This document shows positions 51,501-60,752 of a DNA stretch of 64,000 nt, piece after piece; the first letter of the stretch is position 1; every line of letters starts with the position of its first letter. This stretch comes from Xiphydria camelus (taxonomy: Eukaryota > Arthropoda > Insecta > Hymenoptera > Xiphydriidae). A program made the translations under genes and the position numbers. Below the pieces are notes generated by a model that searched no databases, had not been told where the DNA came from, and worked only from the letters and a program-made list of their open reading frames with translations. The stretch spans positions 33,892,278 through 33,956,277 of the forward strand of contig OY783194.1 of assembly GCA_963678675.1 (NCBI GenBank), written 5' to 3'.

Positions 51501-54500
51501 ATGATAAGTAAATCGTATCAAGTCGTTGCGACGAATGAAATGCATCAAGTGCCTCTTTGCATCCGGATTTGCGTTATTTTGATATTTTTCATTCGTATAT
51601 ATCAGATAGTCAACAGTGCTTTCGAGAAGGAGAAGAACATTCAAGTGAAGGATGGATATGTCGATTTCGTCACGTTATACGACAAGAAGGTCGAGGAAAA
51701 TTTAATCACGGTGCTGTCGAAAGAATTTCCGGGACACAAGTGAGTGAATGCTTACATATGGTACATTTGACATTTCGCGGATAATATTAATGAACAATCG
51801 ACTCGTCGAAGATTCATAGCGGAAGAATCCTCCGAGGTGATCCCGGAACTGACAGACACGCCTACCTGGATCATAGATCCGATCGACGGAACCACGAACT
51901 TCATCCATGCCTATCCCGAACACTGTCTATCCGTTGCTTTAGCGATTGATAAGCAGTTAGAGATAGGAATTGTTTACAATCCGTCGAATCAAGAACTTTA
52001 TACAGCGAGGCGGGGGCGGGGTGCTTTCCTGAACGGACGACGGATTCACGTTTCCGAAGTCACTGGTAAGTTCCGTTTTCCGATATTTCTTCAGGCTAAA
52101 GTGCATCGATTCTGTATTAGAATTTTCTTTCATCATTGTTTCACGATACTTTATTCAATATAGACAAGATTTTTATATTTTAATACTCAGTACTTCATTC
52201 TATATTTAATAAAGTATCATAGAGTGGAGATAAAAGAAATACCGGTGGCAAATTATTGTTATACAGATTTACAACTTTTTTCACAGAGCTGAAAAATGCG
52301 CTATTGATGTTCGAACCTGCCGGCATCAGCAAACGCTATCATTTACGGGAATTCGTGCTTGCTAGGATGGAAGCTCTGGTTAACGCGACTCAAGGGTACG
52401 TAACGCGAGAAATCTGAACCATCGATGATCCGATGTTTCTCGAAAGTGCATAGGCAATGGAATAACCGTGATCGAAGTGTACGTCATCGTTTGACATTAG
52501 TTATCATCGTTATTCCAAGACCGTGAAAACGGAGGAAAATTTCAGCAGTCAGTATCGAAGACAATAAATGATAATAATACCACTAATCTCTTTGCATATC
52601 ATTTATGCATATAGCATGAGAAACAACGGATCGGCAGCTCTCGCGTTGGCCTACCTCGCCAGAGGTATTATAGACGTATATCAAGTTGAGATACTGAAAC
52701 CGTGGGATGTAGCAGCGGGGGCTTTGTTAGTTCGAGAAGCCGGTGGTATCATTGTTACCACGCAAGGTAATATTCTGCTGGCAGAACGAAACGATTTTTC
52801 TACATTTTCGATATATATGTATATAATATGATAAATGACACATTCTAGGGAAAGAGTACGACTTCATGAATCCGCGTACGTTGGCCGCATCGACGGAGCT
52901 CCTCGCAAAGAGTGCGTCGAAGCTCATCGCCGAGACGGACCACCAAACTGACAATGAGTTCAAGAAACTTTCGAAGATATGATTCCGATATTTATATATA
53001 TACTGCATCCATTTAGTTTTACGTAGGGATTCGGAAATCGAATATATTCATCGACTTTTCAGTATCTTATATTATTATACTCATGCCTTTTAACTTCTAA
53101 GCGCGAGGCCTTTTTCTAATTTCCGAGAACAATGATCATTCTTATGACAATAATCAGACCTGCAATCTTTCCTCACCTTTCACGTAGCAACCTTGGAGGG
53201 AACGATATAAAGATATCTAAATTGCTGGTTATTGGTAGAAATAAATTGTTTCGTGTTGCGAATCGAGACTGTTCAGTTGCTATGTAGAGAGTTGCTGTAT
53301 TACGTATCTTCCACTTTGACTATGAAAAGTTAATTATATCATTATCAGATGAGGACGAATGTTAATAAAATTCTCGTGCATGATGTTAACACGAGATATG
53401 CACTGCAGGAGATGCAAATAAATCCATTTTATCGGGCATACGTTGTCATTTTTACGGTGTCTACGTATGTACTGAGATTTTAAATGACACGCGAAAGTGT
53501 TTTTATTAATGGAATATCCGACTATTTAAGTTATCTTTTCAACCTCTACGCGTTATGTAAATTTGTTCGGTATTTGGTTACACCGTGACAGTTGTCATTA
53601 TCAACCTAAATCAACATCGCTATCTGATTAAGTGGGCGGGGGGGGGGGGGGGGGGGGGGGGGGGGAAAATAAAGTATAAAGAATTCTCCGGTACAAATTT
53701 AAAAATCATCGCCCCAACGACGAAGGAGCCGCGAAGGCCTTACATACGTAAAACTTTCAAGGGTGAACGTAAATCGGTGTCGTGGCGGTGAGTTTGTGAC
53801 GGTTCAGACCTTTCGTAACGATCTTTAATCACCGAAGCAGAAAATATAAGAGGCTCCGCGGAACTGCTTCAGTTCTCCTTAAACCATAATCCGGTGCATG
53901 GAGCTCTGCGTTAGCGGAACGAAAAAATGGCTCAAACAGACGAAGACGTTTACTATGACATGGCATTGGATGTGGTGCGCGAAGCAGCCGGGGTATGAGC
54001 ACAAGGAGATGATTTTTTGGCTGTGTCGATACGAGAGTAAAATTGGTTTACAGGAAGGAGACATGAAATAGTCATTCGTAACAATCGATCTTTTTTTTTT
54101 GTGCGTGCAAGGTGATGAAGAGTTCGATAGATTGCCGGAAGACGTTTAAGGAGAAATTGGGGGATTGGGATCTCGTGACGGAGTATGATCGAAAGATCGA
54201 GAACATCATCATCGGAAAAATCCGAAAGGCGTACCCGGATCACCAGTGAGTTGTTCACCGAACTGTCGTGGCTACCAAATGAAAATTCGACGTTTTTCCG
54301 AGCTTTGAATGTTTTCGAAAGATTCATCGGCGAAGAGTCGGTGGGCGACAAACTGCCCGAATTGACCGACGCCCCTACCTGGATCATAGATCCGATCGAC
54401 GGCACGACGAACTTCATTCACGCCCTCCCGCTGACCTGTATCGTTATCGGGTTATCCATCCGCAAGGAGATGGTGATCGGTATTGTTTACAACCCGATCT

Positions 54501-57500
54501 TGGAGCAGCTCTTTACCGCGAGGAAAGGTCGGGGAGCGTTTTTAAATGGAAAGCCTATCAAGACGTCCGACGTGAAAGGTGAAAAACCACGGTTGAAACC
54601 GAGCGGAGGAGACTTTTTGTAACACAGAAAAATACTGAAGATATTGCTTACTACTTGTGTCTGATCGTAGACATGTCGAAAGCCCTGATCTGCCTGGAAG
54701 CTGGCTTCATGAAGGTGGAGAGCCTGAGGGAGTACATGGTGGAGAGGTTCCAGGCGGTAGCTAAAAGAGCTCAGGGGTACGTACTGCAAAATGATAACAA
54801 AACAATGTCGATTTTACGGACAGGGGGAAGCCCCGTGGACTCGAGTCTCGGGACAGCTGCTTTAACGTCCTTGGAATTAACAATAAATAATTGCCAATTA
54901 CGCACCGCCGCTGAATCATACGAATGAAGTTCACACGGAAGCAATTCCGCATACATGTTTAGCAGCTACCTATTCTCAACTTCGAGCGCATTAAAGCAAC
55001 TATCCGCGGTCGCCCCAAGCGAGGACTCGTAGGACTTTTCTCTTATGCACCATCTTTTTTCGCTCGCAGAATTCGGATGCTGGGAGTAGCAGCGGTAACT
55101 CTGTGCTATGTGGCTATGGGAGTCGTCGAAGGCTATCAGATCGAAGGTCCCGGGATCTCGACTTGGGATATCGCTGCCGCGTCCTTGATCATTTCCGAGG
55201 CCGGAGGCGTCGTCGTGGATCGCGTGACGGGTAGGTGAATTGACTACAACGGTTTCCGTTTTCCCGGTAAGCTCGTATAGGCTGAAGATATCGATGGTAG
55301 AATCGTGATTTCAGGTGGGAAGGTGGATATCATGGAACCTCGAGCCATCGGGGCATGCAACGAAAAAATAGCGTCGGATCTGATTGAAATCATACGCGAA
55401 GCCGATCGGAGAGCGGACTTGAGGAAGAAATCGAATGTTTCATAAAGCCTTATTGTTGCAATGTAAAATAAAAATTATATTTTTATTTGCCTGCTCCTAA
55501 CTGAGTGGCCTGTTTTTCAAGATTTAACCGTATTTATAGGCTTGAGTGTTTCCTCAAAACCAGGGTTTTTCCCGGGGTAAGGAGAATGGACCTTGAATGC
55601 GTATTACGATTAATATTCACCACTCGTTAAGTTAACCGTCTACAGTAGCTGTACCGGTTACAGGGGCTAGAGTGGAGCGTGTCGTTAGCAACATAGCGGC
55701 GAATCACGTCTTCTCCCACTCACTGATCCGTTTACTTATATCTTGCCTTTCCTGCTTCACTCTTCACCTCTCTTGCGCAGAAAACCGCAGCTGGAACACG
55801 TCAGTAGCAGTACGACTAACGGGCACTGCTAATGACGGAAGTGTGATCATGGCTAACGAGCAGGAGCTAGACGAGTTTTACGAGGTCGCGAAAGAGTTAA
55901 TTTTCGAAGCTGGAAAGGTAAGATGACTGGGCACATTGCAGATATTTTCACGCGAATGTACCTAAACTCGGGAAAAAAAATTGTTGGATTGAAATAAAGG
56001 TTTCTTTGAATAGTATACACTTTAGACGTGTTAGTCCGAAGAAAAATGTTATTGAATCTAAAGTATTTCCTTCAATTTTTACGAAGGCAATATAGGTATA
56101 TCTGGCAAATTGCTTTCAATTTGAAAGGCATGCCATTAAAACCAATATATAATGGAATAATGTATCACGTAGGTAATTGTCGAGGCAATTGACAAGGAGA
56201 AAGATGTAAAGATTAAAAGCATTGATTGGGATCTGGTTACCGAGTACGATCGTAAAGTTGAGGATGCTTTAATAAAAAATTTGTCACAGAGGTTTCCATC
56301 TCACAAGTAAGTTATTCGATTACTTAATGAGGAAGTTGATGTGAATATAGATTCTTTGGAATGATAGGTTCATCGGGGAAGAAACTGCTGCGAAGGAAGG
56401 ATGCGTCCCCGAACTTACGGACGAGCCGACATGGATCCTAGATCCCATAGATGGAACTACAAATTTCGTGCACAGATTTCCACACACATGCATTTCAATC
56501 GCATTAGCCATAAATAAGGAAGTTAAGATTGGCATGGTTTATAATCCAATAATTGCTCAGTTTTTCTCTGCGAGGAAAGGATATGGCGCGTTTTTAAATG
56601 GGAAATGTATAAAGACTTCCAAGATACAAGGTTCGTATAAAAGATTAATATATTTTTAAACGAAAGAACTATTCTTCATTAGAAGATGACAATTTTGCAT
56701 TTCGAAGCAGTATTGGCATATTCGATCCCTACTTAAGAGAGGACTATTATCTTAAAGTTTGCAAAGTTTTTTGGTATTTCTCCAAGCGTGTGTTTGTTTT
56801 AGATTTATCGCAGACACTAATAGCAATAGAGCCATGGCTGGCCAAGGATAAAGACTATACCGTTAGTGTTTACAAGAGAATGCATGCTTTGATTCAAGAA
56901 ACTCATGGGTAAGTATTTCTGTAGCCTTCACTAAATCATAACGCTGAGAGAATACAGATCAGGGACTACAATGCACTAAATTTCAGTATACGAACATTAG
57001 GAACTGCCGCGCTTACTCTATGCTATATTGCGATGGGTGCGGTAGAAGGCTATCATGTCGAAAGTATAGACGCGTGGGACGTAGCGGCAGGGAAATTAAT
57101 TATCGAAGAAGCTGGAGGAATTGTTATAGATACCGACGGTAGGTTATCGGATAGTCCTATAATTTCTATCTTCTAAATTCAACGTGAGCGAGATATGGAT
57201 CATATTGCTATGCAAAATCATTTCATTGGAGCATTCGTTAATATTTACACCGCACACTTTCATATATGTTCTTACAGGAGACAAGTTAAATCTAATGAGG
57301 CCACGAGTCATAGCAGCGTGCAATGCACAAATTGCTAATCAGCTTGTAAAACTTTTTAAACAAGCAAATGCTGAGGACCTCAATGAAAACTTGGTTTAAT
57401 TTTAATCAAAGTGTATCTTTTTATATCGAAATATGCTTGGTCATGATTAAATTAATTCAATTACTTGAATACCAAACAGCGAACACATCAACCATAAATA

Positions 57501-57850
57501 ACTTTCACAAGTCTCAGAGATAAAATATTCAATTCCATTTATCGTAGACTTATTATACCCAAAAATCCATTACTTACCTGTGGTCCTATGTTGGGAGGCA
57601 TTTGCTGGGGGTGCGAAGAATAATTTTGCTGAGGCGGCGGTTGCTGCTGCGGCTGCGACATTGGGCCTCCACCGGTCGGAGGTGGAGGACCACCCTGATA
57701 TCCTTGCGTAGGACTGTGAGGATGATGTTGTGGTGGACCCATTGGACTACCTTGAGGATTAGAGGGTGAAGGAGCTTGCTGCGGAGGACCCATAGGGCTC
57801 GGCGCTTGTGGAGGTGGCATTGGAGAGGACTGCGGCGAAGGACTCGCCAT
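39577..57850 (-). CDS. brm: Brahma, SWI/SNF chromatin-remodelling ATPase (SMARCA2/4 homologue)
   Basis: The catalytic ATPase of the nuclear BAP/PBAP remodelling complex, which slides and ejects nucleosomes. Six coding exons (complement, 5' to 3'): 57850-57578, 45611-44308, 44140-44067, 43554-40100, 40004-39830, 39731-39577. Lengths sum to 5436 nt, in frame, 1811 aa plus stop. Domains in order: proline-rich N-terminus ([14 protein letters not shown]); a long glycine-proline-methionine-glutamine repeat (about 95-480); QLQ domain split across exons 2/3 (about 515-545, [14 protein letters not shown]); HSA (about 720-830); BRK (about 865-905, '[19 protein letters not shown]'); SNF2 helicase with [12 protein letters not shown] and [13 protein letters not shown]; HELICc with '[12 protein letters not shown]' and 'QDRAHRIGQ'; SnAC; and a C-terminal bromodomain split between exons 4 and 5 ([12 protein letters not shown]). 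The first intron is about 12 kb and contains four IMPase genes on the other strand. Met at 57848-57850 was chosen because it matches the conserved Brahma start. Confidence 0.95.
44450..45611 (-). repeat. Coding repeat: Gly/Pro/Met/Gln array in brahma exon 2
   Basis: Exon 2 encodes dozens of short units of the type [15 protein letters not shown] and GGPNQMGP, plus a run of about 11 consecutive glycines. At DNA level these are imperfect 9- to 18-bp repeats rich in 'ggacccatytgnccrcc' on the plus strand. Such arrays change length easily by slippage. Fly and vertebrate Brahma have Pro/Gly/Gln-rich N-termini; this one looks longer and more regular. The opposite strand stays open through it, but only as a shadow. 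Confidence 0.85.
46278..46399. repeat. Near-perfect 59-bp inverted repeat (hairpin)
   Basis: Arms 46278-46336 and 46341-46399 pair with three mismatches in 59 and a 4-base loop. The centre is 'ataatcgctaa tagt ttagcgattat'. Transcribed from either strand it would fold into a long hairpin. It lies within the brahma first intron, about 0.7 kb into the intron from exon 2. It may be a foldback transposon remnant or a hairpin-RNA source; the sequence alone does not decide. Confidence 0.85.
48588..50201 (+). CDS. Inositol monophosphatase 1 of the array (IMPA1/2 homologue)
   Basis: Cytosolic Mg2+-dependent phosphatase that releases myo-inositol from inositol monophosphates, feeding phosphoinositide recycling; the family is lithium-sensitive. 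Coding exons: 48588-48656, 49134-49267, 49352-49614, 49695-49952, 50074-50201; 852 nt, 283 aa. Metal ligands are present: FIGEE at 69-73 (Glu72), [12 protein letters not shown] at 90-101 (Asp93, Asp96) and WDVAAG with Asp222, followed by REAGG. Length matches the family (about 275-290 aa). Compared with its three neighbours it has five coding exons, not six: its 258-nt fourth exon equals their exons 4 and 5 (106 + 152 nt) fused. It is the first of four head-to-tail paralogues inside the brahma intron. The start ATGGCCACTCAGACG sits in the normal context and no alternative is needed. All splice sites are GT-AG. Confidence 0.92.
50202..51178. other. Spacer between IMPase 1 and 2, with a candidate poly(A) signal
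   Basis: About 1 kb between stop and next start. AATAAA at 50767-50772 (plus strand) fits the 3' end of IMPase 1. The rest should carry the 3' UTR and the promoter of IMPase 2. Near 50810 'ttcctacacattggtgcagt' recurs as 'ttcctacacacgggggcagt', a short direct repeat. No further gene is seen. Confidence 0.5.
51179..52982 (+). CDS. Inositol monophosphatase 2 of the array (IMPA1/2 homologue)
   Basis: Same enzyme family and predicted reaction as its neighbours. Coding exons: 51179-51247, 51606-51739, 51812-52065, 52287-52395, 52615-52766, 52849-52982; 852 nt, 283 aa. Metal-site motifs are retained: AEE at 71-73 (Glu72), [12 protein letters not shown] at 87-98 (Asp90, Asp93), WDVAAG with Asp220, then REAGG. 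Two places differ from the family: the usual FIGEE is FIAEE, and the usual 'IRTLGSAAL' is 'MRNNGSAAL'. It is the most divergent of the four by eye. Exon 2 reads as '[20 protein letters not shown]', where the other copies have a W-D pair (DWDLVT), so Trp is replaced by Val. Probably active, perhaps with changed specificity or kinetics; that is inference. Confidence 0.9.
52983..53926. other. Spacer between IMPase 2 and 3
   Basis: About 0.9 kb. It contains several possible poly(A) signals (for example AATAAA at 53417-53422) and a 28-base G run at 53638-53665. No gene is visible. The promoter of IMPase 3 must lie within or just after this stretch. Confidence 0.5.
53638..53665 (+). repeat. Poly-G run of 28 bases
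   Basis: An uninterrupted run of 28 G (C on the minus, brahma-sense strand), about 260 bp upstream of the IMPase 3 start. Such a run can form G-quadruplex structures and its length is likely to vary between individuals and assemblies. Confidence 0.9.
53927..55445 (+). CDS. Inositol monophosphatase 3 of the array (IMPA1/2 homologue)
   Basis: Same enzyme family. Coding exons: 53927-53992, 54112-54245, 54322-54578, 54671-54776, 55070-55230, 55315-55445; 855 nt, 284 aa. Retained motifs: FIGEES at 68-73 (Glu71), [12 protein letters not shown] at 87-98 (Asp90, Asp93). The third metal site reads TWDIAAASL with Asp221, where the other three copies have PWDVAAG or AWDVAAG, so the glycine is Ala. The preceding loop is two residues longer (EGPGIST). 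Exon 1 is one codon shorter than in the paralogues. AATAAA at 55467-55472 lies 20 bp past the stop and is a good poly(A) signal. The catalytic ligands are all there, so activity is expected, but the changed 'WDIAAA' loop is next to the substrate-binding glutamate and could affect substrate choice. Confidence 0.9.
55446..55848. other. Spacer between IMPase 3 and 4
   Basis: About 0.4 kb, holding the IMPase 3 poly(A) signal and the 5' flank of IMPase 4. From 55672 a frame in phase with the IMPase 4 start runs open for 59 codons and contains a hydrophobic stretch ([16 protein letters not shown]). It is probably untranslated leader, but an N-terminally extended isoform is possible. Confidence 0.45.
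55467..55472 (+). terminator. Poly(A) signal of IMPase 3
   Basis: AATAAA about 20 bp after the IMPase 3 stop codon, in the right orientation. Close spacing suggests a very short 3' UTR. Confidence 0.5.
55849..57399 (+). CDS. Inositol monophosphatase 4 of the array (IMPA1/2 homologue)
   Basis: Same enzyme family. Coding exons: 55849-55917, 56173-56306, 56368-56630, 56803-56908, 56987-57138, 57278-57399; 846 nt, 281 aa. Motifs: FIGEE at 69-73 (Glu72), [12 protein letters not shown] at 90-101 (Asp93, Asp96), AWDVAAG with Asp222, then EEAGG. The start chosen, ATGGCTAACGAGCAG, aligns with the starts of copies 1-3 and gives the same 23-codon first exon as copies 1 and 2. An in-frame ATG at 55672 would add 59 residues. 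The gene ends about 180 bp from the brahma exon 1 donor on the opposite strand, so the two transcription units meet tail to intron. A 38-nt stretch of its exon 4 (56867-56904) is repeated exactly at 58692-58729. Confidence 0.92.
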
Positions 57851-58672
57851 ATTTCCTCCGTCCGACTCCAGTTTAATCAAAAATCAGCGCCTGCAATTTC
57901 CGAATGAGAATACTGTGAAGTGTAAATGCCTCGCGATAAGTGAATCGATGACTGAAATAAAGGTTATAGCAGCGGAAATGGTGGAAAAATCTTTATAAGG
58001 GGGGAGCTATCAGTAGCGAGCGACGTTCACGCACAGGAGAAAGTGACGAAGCTCGAAAAGACTTATCGGCGTTGTCATTCTTATTAATACGAGAAATCGT
58101 GGTCAATTCCATGGGACAACGGTAAATGCAGACCTTTTGTAAGGAAGACTGGGGAATGGGGCAGCCAGTTACTGCCATTTTGAAAACAAGTTGCATAAAT
58201 CGGTGATATTGCTGTAGGCTATGGACATACCGTTTGGTTCTTCAGCTCGAAGCCGCATTGAAAAATGCTCGGTGCTGTCTGATATATCCATTCAACGTAT
58301 TCACAATTATTTTCACTGAAACAGTCCCCTGCAACTTACACGTATTCCCCTTAGATATCTGACCACGCTTTGACGCCAGTCGTACTAATCCGCTACGTGG
58401 CGCCCTACACGCTGGCCCTGTCATATAAAATTCGTTCGAACATTTACCTACTGGACTATTTTTATTACTTCATAAAACTTCTTATTCCTACATGCTTATT
58501 ACAAAATGGAATAATACTTCATTGCACTCAAGCCACTCAAGTCCCTTCATTCACACCTCATTCGCCCGCTTTTCAGCCGGGCTGTGGCGACCCGTCACGC
58601 TATGGCGGCCTGCCGCCAGATGGCGACGACCCTCTCGGCCCCCGGCTCTCGGTAGGCCAACGGCGTTCATCG

Positions 58673-58729
58673 CCCAAGGATAGGTAAAGACTGTTTACAA
58701 GAGAATGCATGCTTTGATTCAAGAAACTC
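58673..58729 (+). pseudogene. Fragment of IMPase 4 exon 4
   Basis: Bases 58692-58729 are identical over 38 nt to 56867-56904 in IMPase 4 exon 4. Upstream, 'ccaaggata' and 'aaagact' also match the exon, separated by a 4-base insertion and followed by a deletion of about 11 bases. The copy ends abruptly at 'gaaactc', four bases short of the exon 4 end. No other IMPase exons accompany it. It lies beyond brahma exon 1, outside the array. It is a dead fragment, either a remnant of a fifth copy or a piece carried along by a transposon. Confidence 0.85.
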
Positions 58730-58749
58730 CACTCCAGTAATTCATTTAC

Positions 58750-58915
58750 TGGCGCCCTATTCTCGAATGTCGTGCGAGAATTGTCGTATACGAATCTTTA
58801 GTTGTAACCAATGAAATAGTGTACCGAATGGAATAGCCGAAACGAGATTGGTGAGATTCAAAGATTCGCGTATACGAAAGTTTCTCGCATGAGCTCGAGA
58901 ATAGGGGCCCTGACC
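58750..58915. mobile_element. Palindromic MITE-like element upstream of brahma
   Basis: Inverted ends: 'gcgccctattctcgaatgtc' on the left and 'gggcccctattctcgagctc' read from the right. Both continue through 'gcgagaa' and 'cgtatacg'. Length is about 165 bp, non-coding. It starts only about 20 bp after the IMPase exon fragment. Confidence 0.6.
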
Positions 58916-58965
58916 ACAGAGCGTGTAAAGGCCATCACACGTGAGAAAACGTAAGCAGTAACAGT

Positions 58966-59037
58966 AAGGATTAACCAATCAGAAATATCATTCTTACGGA
59001 ATTATGCTTAAACAGGCTTTCTGATTGGTCAATCCTT
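58966..59037. repeat. Inverted repeat with CCAAT-like cores
   Basis: Arms 58966-58985 (aaggattaaccaatcagaaa) and 59018-59037 pair with one mismatch, with a 32-base loop. Each arm contains an ATTGGT/ACCAAT core. It may be a short foldback element or a paired regulatory site between the two promoters. Confidence 0.6.
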
Positions 59038-59682
59038 ATGACGAGTACACAGGCCGATTCTGGGACGAAACGCTCTGCCGATTAGATGGAGACCACATCT
59101 TTTCGCCACAGGGCCAGCAACACTTGCGCCACCACGCGGTAATCACGAAAACTACAGCGTGTCCGCAAACACCGATGAACACACGCCACCGGCCATTTTC
59201 TTTATAACCTTCTCGTGCCCCGCGGCTGCCAAATTGAGAAGTATGGCCGCCAATTCAAATAGACATTGTGTACAAATCTAGTATTATTACATTCATATCG
59301 GATTGATTAATTAGAAATTGTATTAATATTAATTTCTACTATCAAAAAAAAGTCACCGAAATATACAATATCTTGTACGTCAAAGGTGACACGCTCGAAA
59401 GTCGCTGGTTTGTTCGTTATTTACAAGACAACGGGAGAATAGGCTTAGAACATTCTCCATAAAGTAATCAAGGATTGTTGAATCTTAATTACTTGTTCGA
59501 GTTATTACGTCATGCAGTTCGTTAACTGACACTGCAAATATAATATTTGTAACTAAATACACGCGCGGTATTGTAAAAATTTGAAGAATACGATAAAAAT
59601 ATGGCAACGCACATTTTTATCGATCCCCAATCCAGACCCGAAATGTAGTTTATGCACGGCGGAGCGGCTACTGTTGTTAAAA

Positions 59683-60574
59683 ATGGCGTCTTTAATGAAA
59701 TTGGGAAGAATTACAGCCAAATTACCAGTAAATAACAATGGTCATCGATACAACATCGTGAGACATGGTAAATTCTACTGGGACCTTACTTATTTGAAAA
59801 TTTGACATATCGTTTTGGAGCGTTGCTTTATTTTCTAGTAAGGATATGTAGGTTATAATCTTCCATTACATAATTATAACGAATTAACAAATTCGGCTGC
59901 TGAAAATTATTCTATCATTCCCATACCGTTAACCATGATTTATACATAATGTTATACTCCTAGTCGCACCATGGAATTCGCTCTGGAAACCCGGCCCATT
60001 TCCAAGAACGGAGGAGGAGCGAAAAAAAGCCGCGGAAAAGTACGGTCTCGCTGTGGAAGAATATGAAACTTATCCGGACGAGGGAAATTACCACGGCGAT
60101 TATCCGAAATGTCCCGATATAGGAGTAGCGAGCAGGGACCCATACTATCCTTGGGACTTTCCAGAAGATAAGAGAAATTTCAACGATGTGGTAAGCTATC
60201 GTGCGTAACCTACACATCGGTGGTTAAATGCATTTTTCACGTATTAATGTATCCTTCTGTTTCATTTCAGGTGCCCGCAGAGATAACAGCAATTGGAGAA
60301 GATCGGTATAATCCCTCTGCAAAACATAAATATCCCCCAAAATATTACTTCTTAACTTTTTTGGGTGTCATGGCCGGCTTTGCCTGTCTTCAAATTCTTT
60401 GCGAAAATTACTTCATTTACTACCGTCCTGTGGTGAGTATATTTCGATAGTTTACTTTTGTCAAACTTAATGAGTACTATGTTCAATGATTATTACCCTC
60501 GGACTTATTTTCAGATGGAGAAGCAACTTCCTAAATCTGGTGTAGCTCATTACACTTTCGAACCAGCTAAGTGA
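59683..60574 (+). CDS. NDUFB8: NADH dehydrogenase [ubiquinone] 1 beta subcomplex subunit 8 (complex I, ASHI)
   Basis: An accessory subunit of the membrane arm of mitochondrial complex I. Coding exons: 59683-59767, 59964-60190, 60271-60432, 60515-60574; 534 nt, 177 aa, close to the vertebrate protein's size. The N-terminus (MASLMKLGRITAKL) is basic and fits a mitochondrial import signal. The conserved core includes 'APWNSLWKPGPFPRTEEERK', 'AEKYGL', 'YEPYPDEG'-type YETYPDEGNYHGDYP and 'SRDPYYPWDFPEDKRNFND'. One transmembrane helix lies at about 129-150 (YYFLTFLGVMAGFACLQILC). The C-terminus ends HYTFEPAK. All junctions are GT-AG and all exons join in frame. It lies 360 bp upstream of FKBP15 on the same strand and diverges from brahma. 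Family assignment is secure. Confidence 0.94.
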
Positions 60575-60620
60575 ATGAAAAAAAAAGCTGCAATTCTTCT
60601 GTAGATGAAAAGAACTTTAC

Positions 60621-60626
60621 AATAAA
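60621..60626 (+). terminator. Poly(A) signal of NDUFB8
   Basis: AATAAA 46 bp past the NDUFB8 stop codon, on the coding strand, followed by T/G-rich sequence. A good candidate for the 3' end of this gene. Confidence 0.55.
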
Positions 60627-60737
60627 GATATACGTATTCCATAATTCATTATTGCGTGAAAACCTTGTAGTTCTTGTATTCCTCAGAGTTGGAAGGAGCA
60701 TTCGTTTGGCGCGTATTTCCCATTTGAAGCGTAGCGT

Positions 60738-60752
60738 TACACACACACACAC
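60738..60752. repeat. Short AC microsatellite
   Basis: An ACACAC run of about 15 bp between NDUFB8 and FKBP15. Confidence 0.6.

Larger units (their letters stand above)
45612..57577 (-). other. First intron of brahma (about 12 kb), hosting four genes
   Basis: On the minus strand this is the intron between the donor after CCACAG (GTAAGT at 57577-57572) and the acceptor before 45611 ('ctctgttccag'). It contains the IMPase array on the plus strand (48588-57399). The part from 45612 to 48587 holds no other gene I can support; its only marked feature is a long hairpin at 46278-46399. The 0.4-1 kb gaps between IMPase genes hold their presumed promoters and 3' ends. Confidence 0.8.
57851..59682. 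other. Spacer between brahma exon 1 and NDUFB8
   Basis: About 1.8 kb separating divergently transcribed genes (brahma leftward, NDUFB8 rightward), so it should contain both promoters and any upstream non-coding exons of brahma. It also holds an IMPase exon fragment (58673-58729) and two inverted-repeat structures (58750-58915 and 58966-59037). No other gene is supported. Confidence 0.5.

Noticed and set aside
48588..57399. Treating the four IMPase genes as one repeated-domain protein
   Set aside because: Each unit has its own start, stop and spacer, and two have good poly(A) signals (AATAAA at 50767 and 55467).
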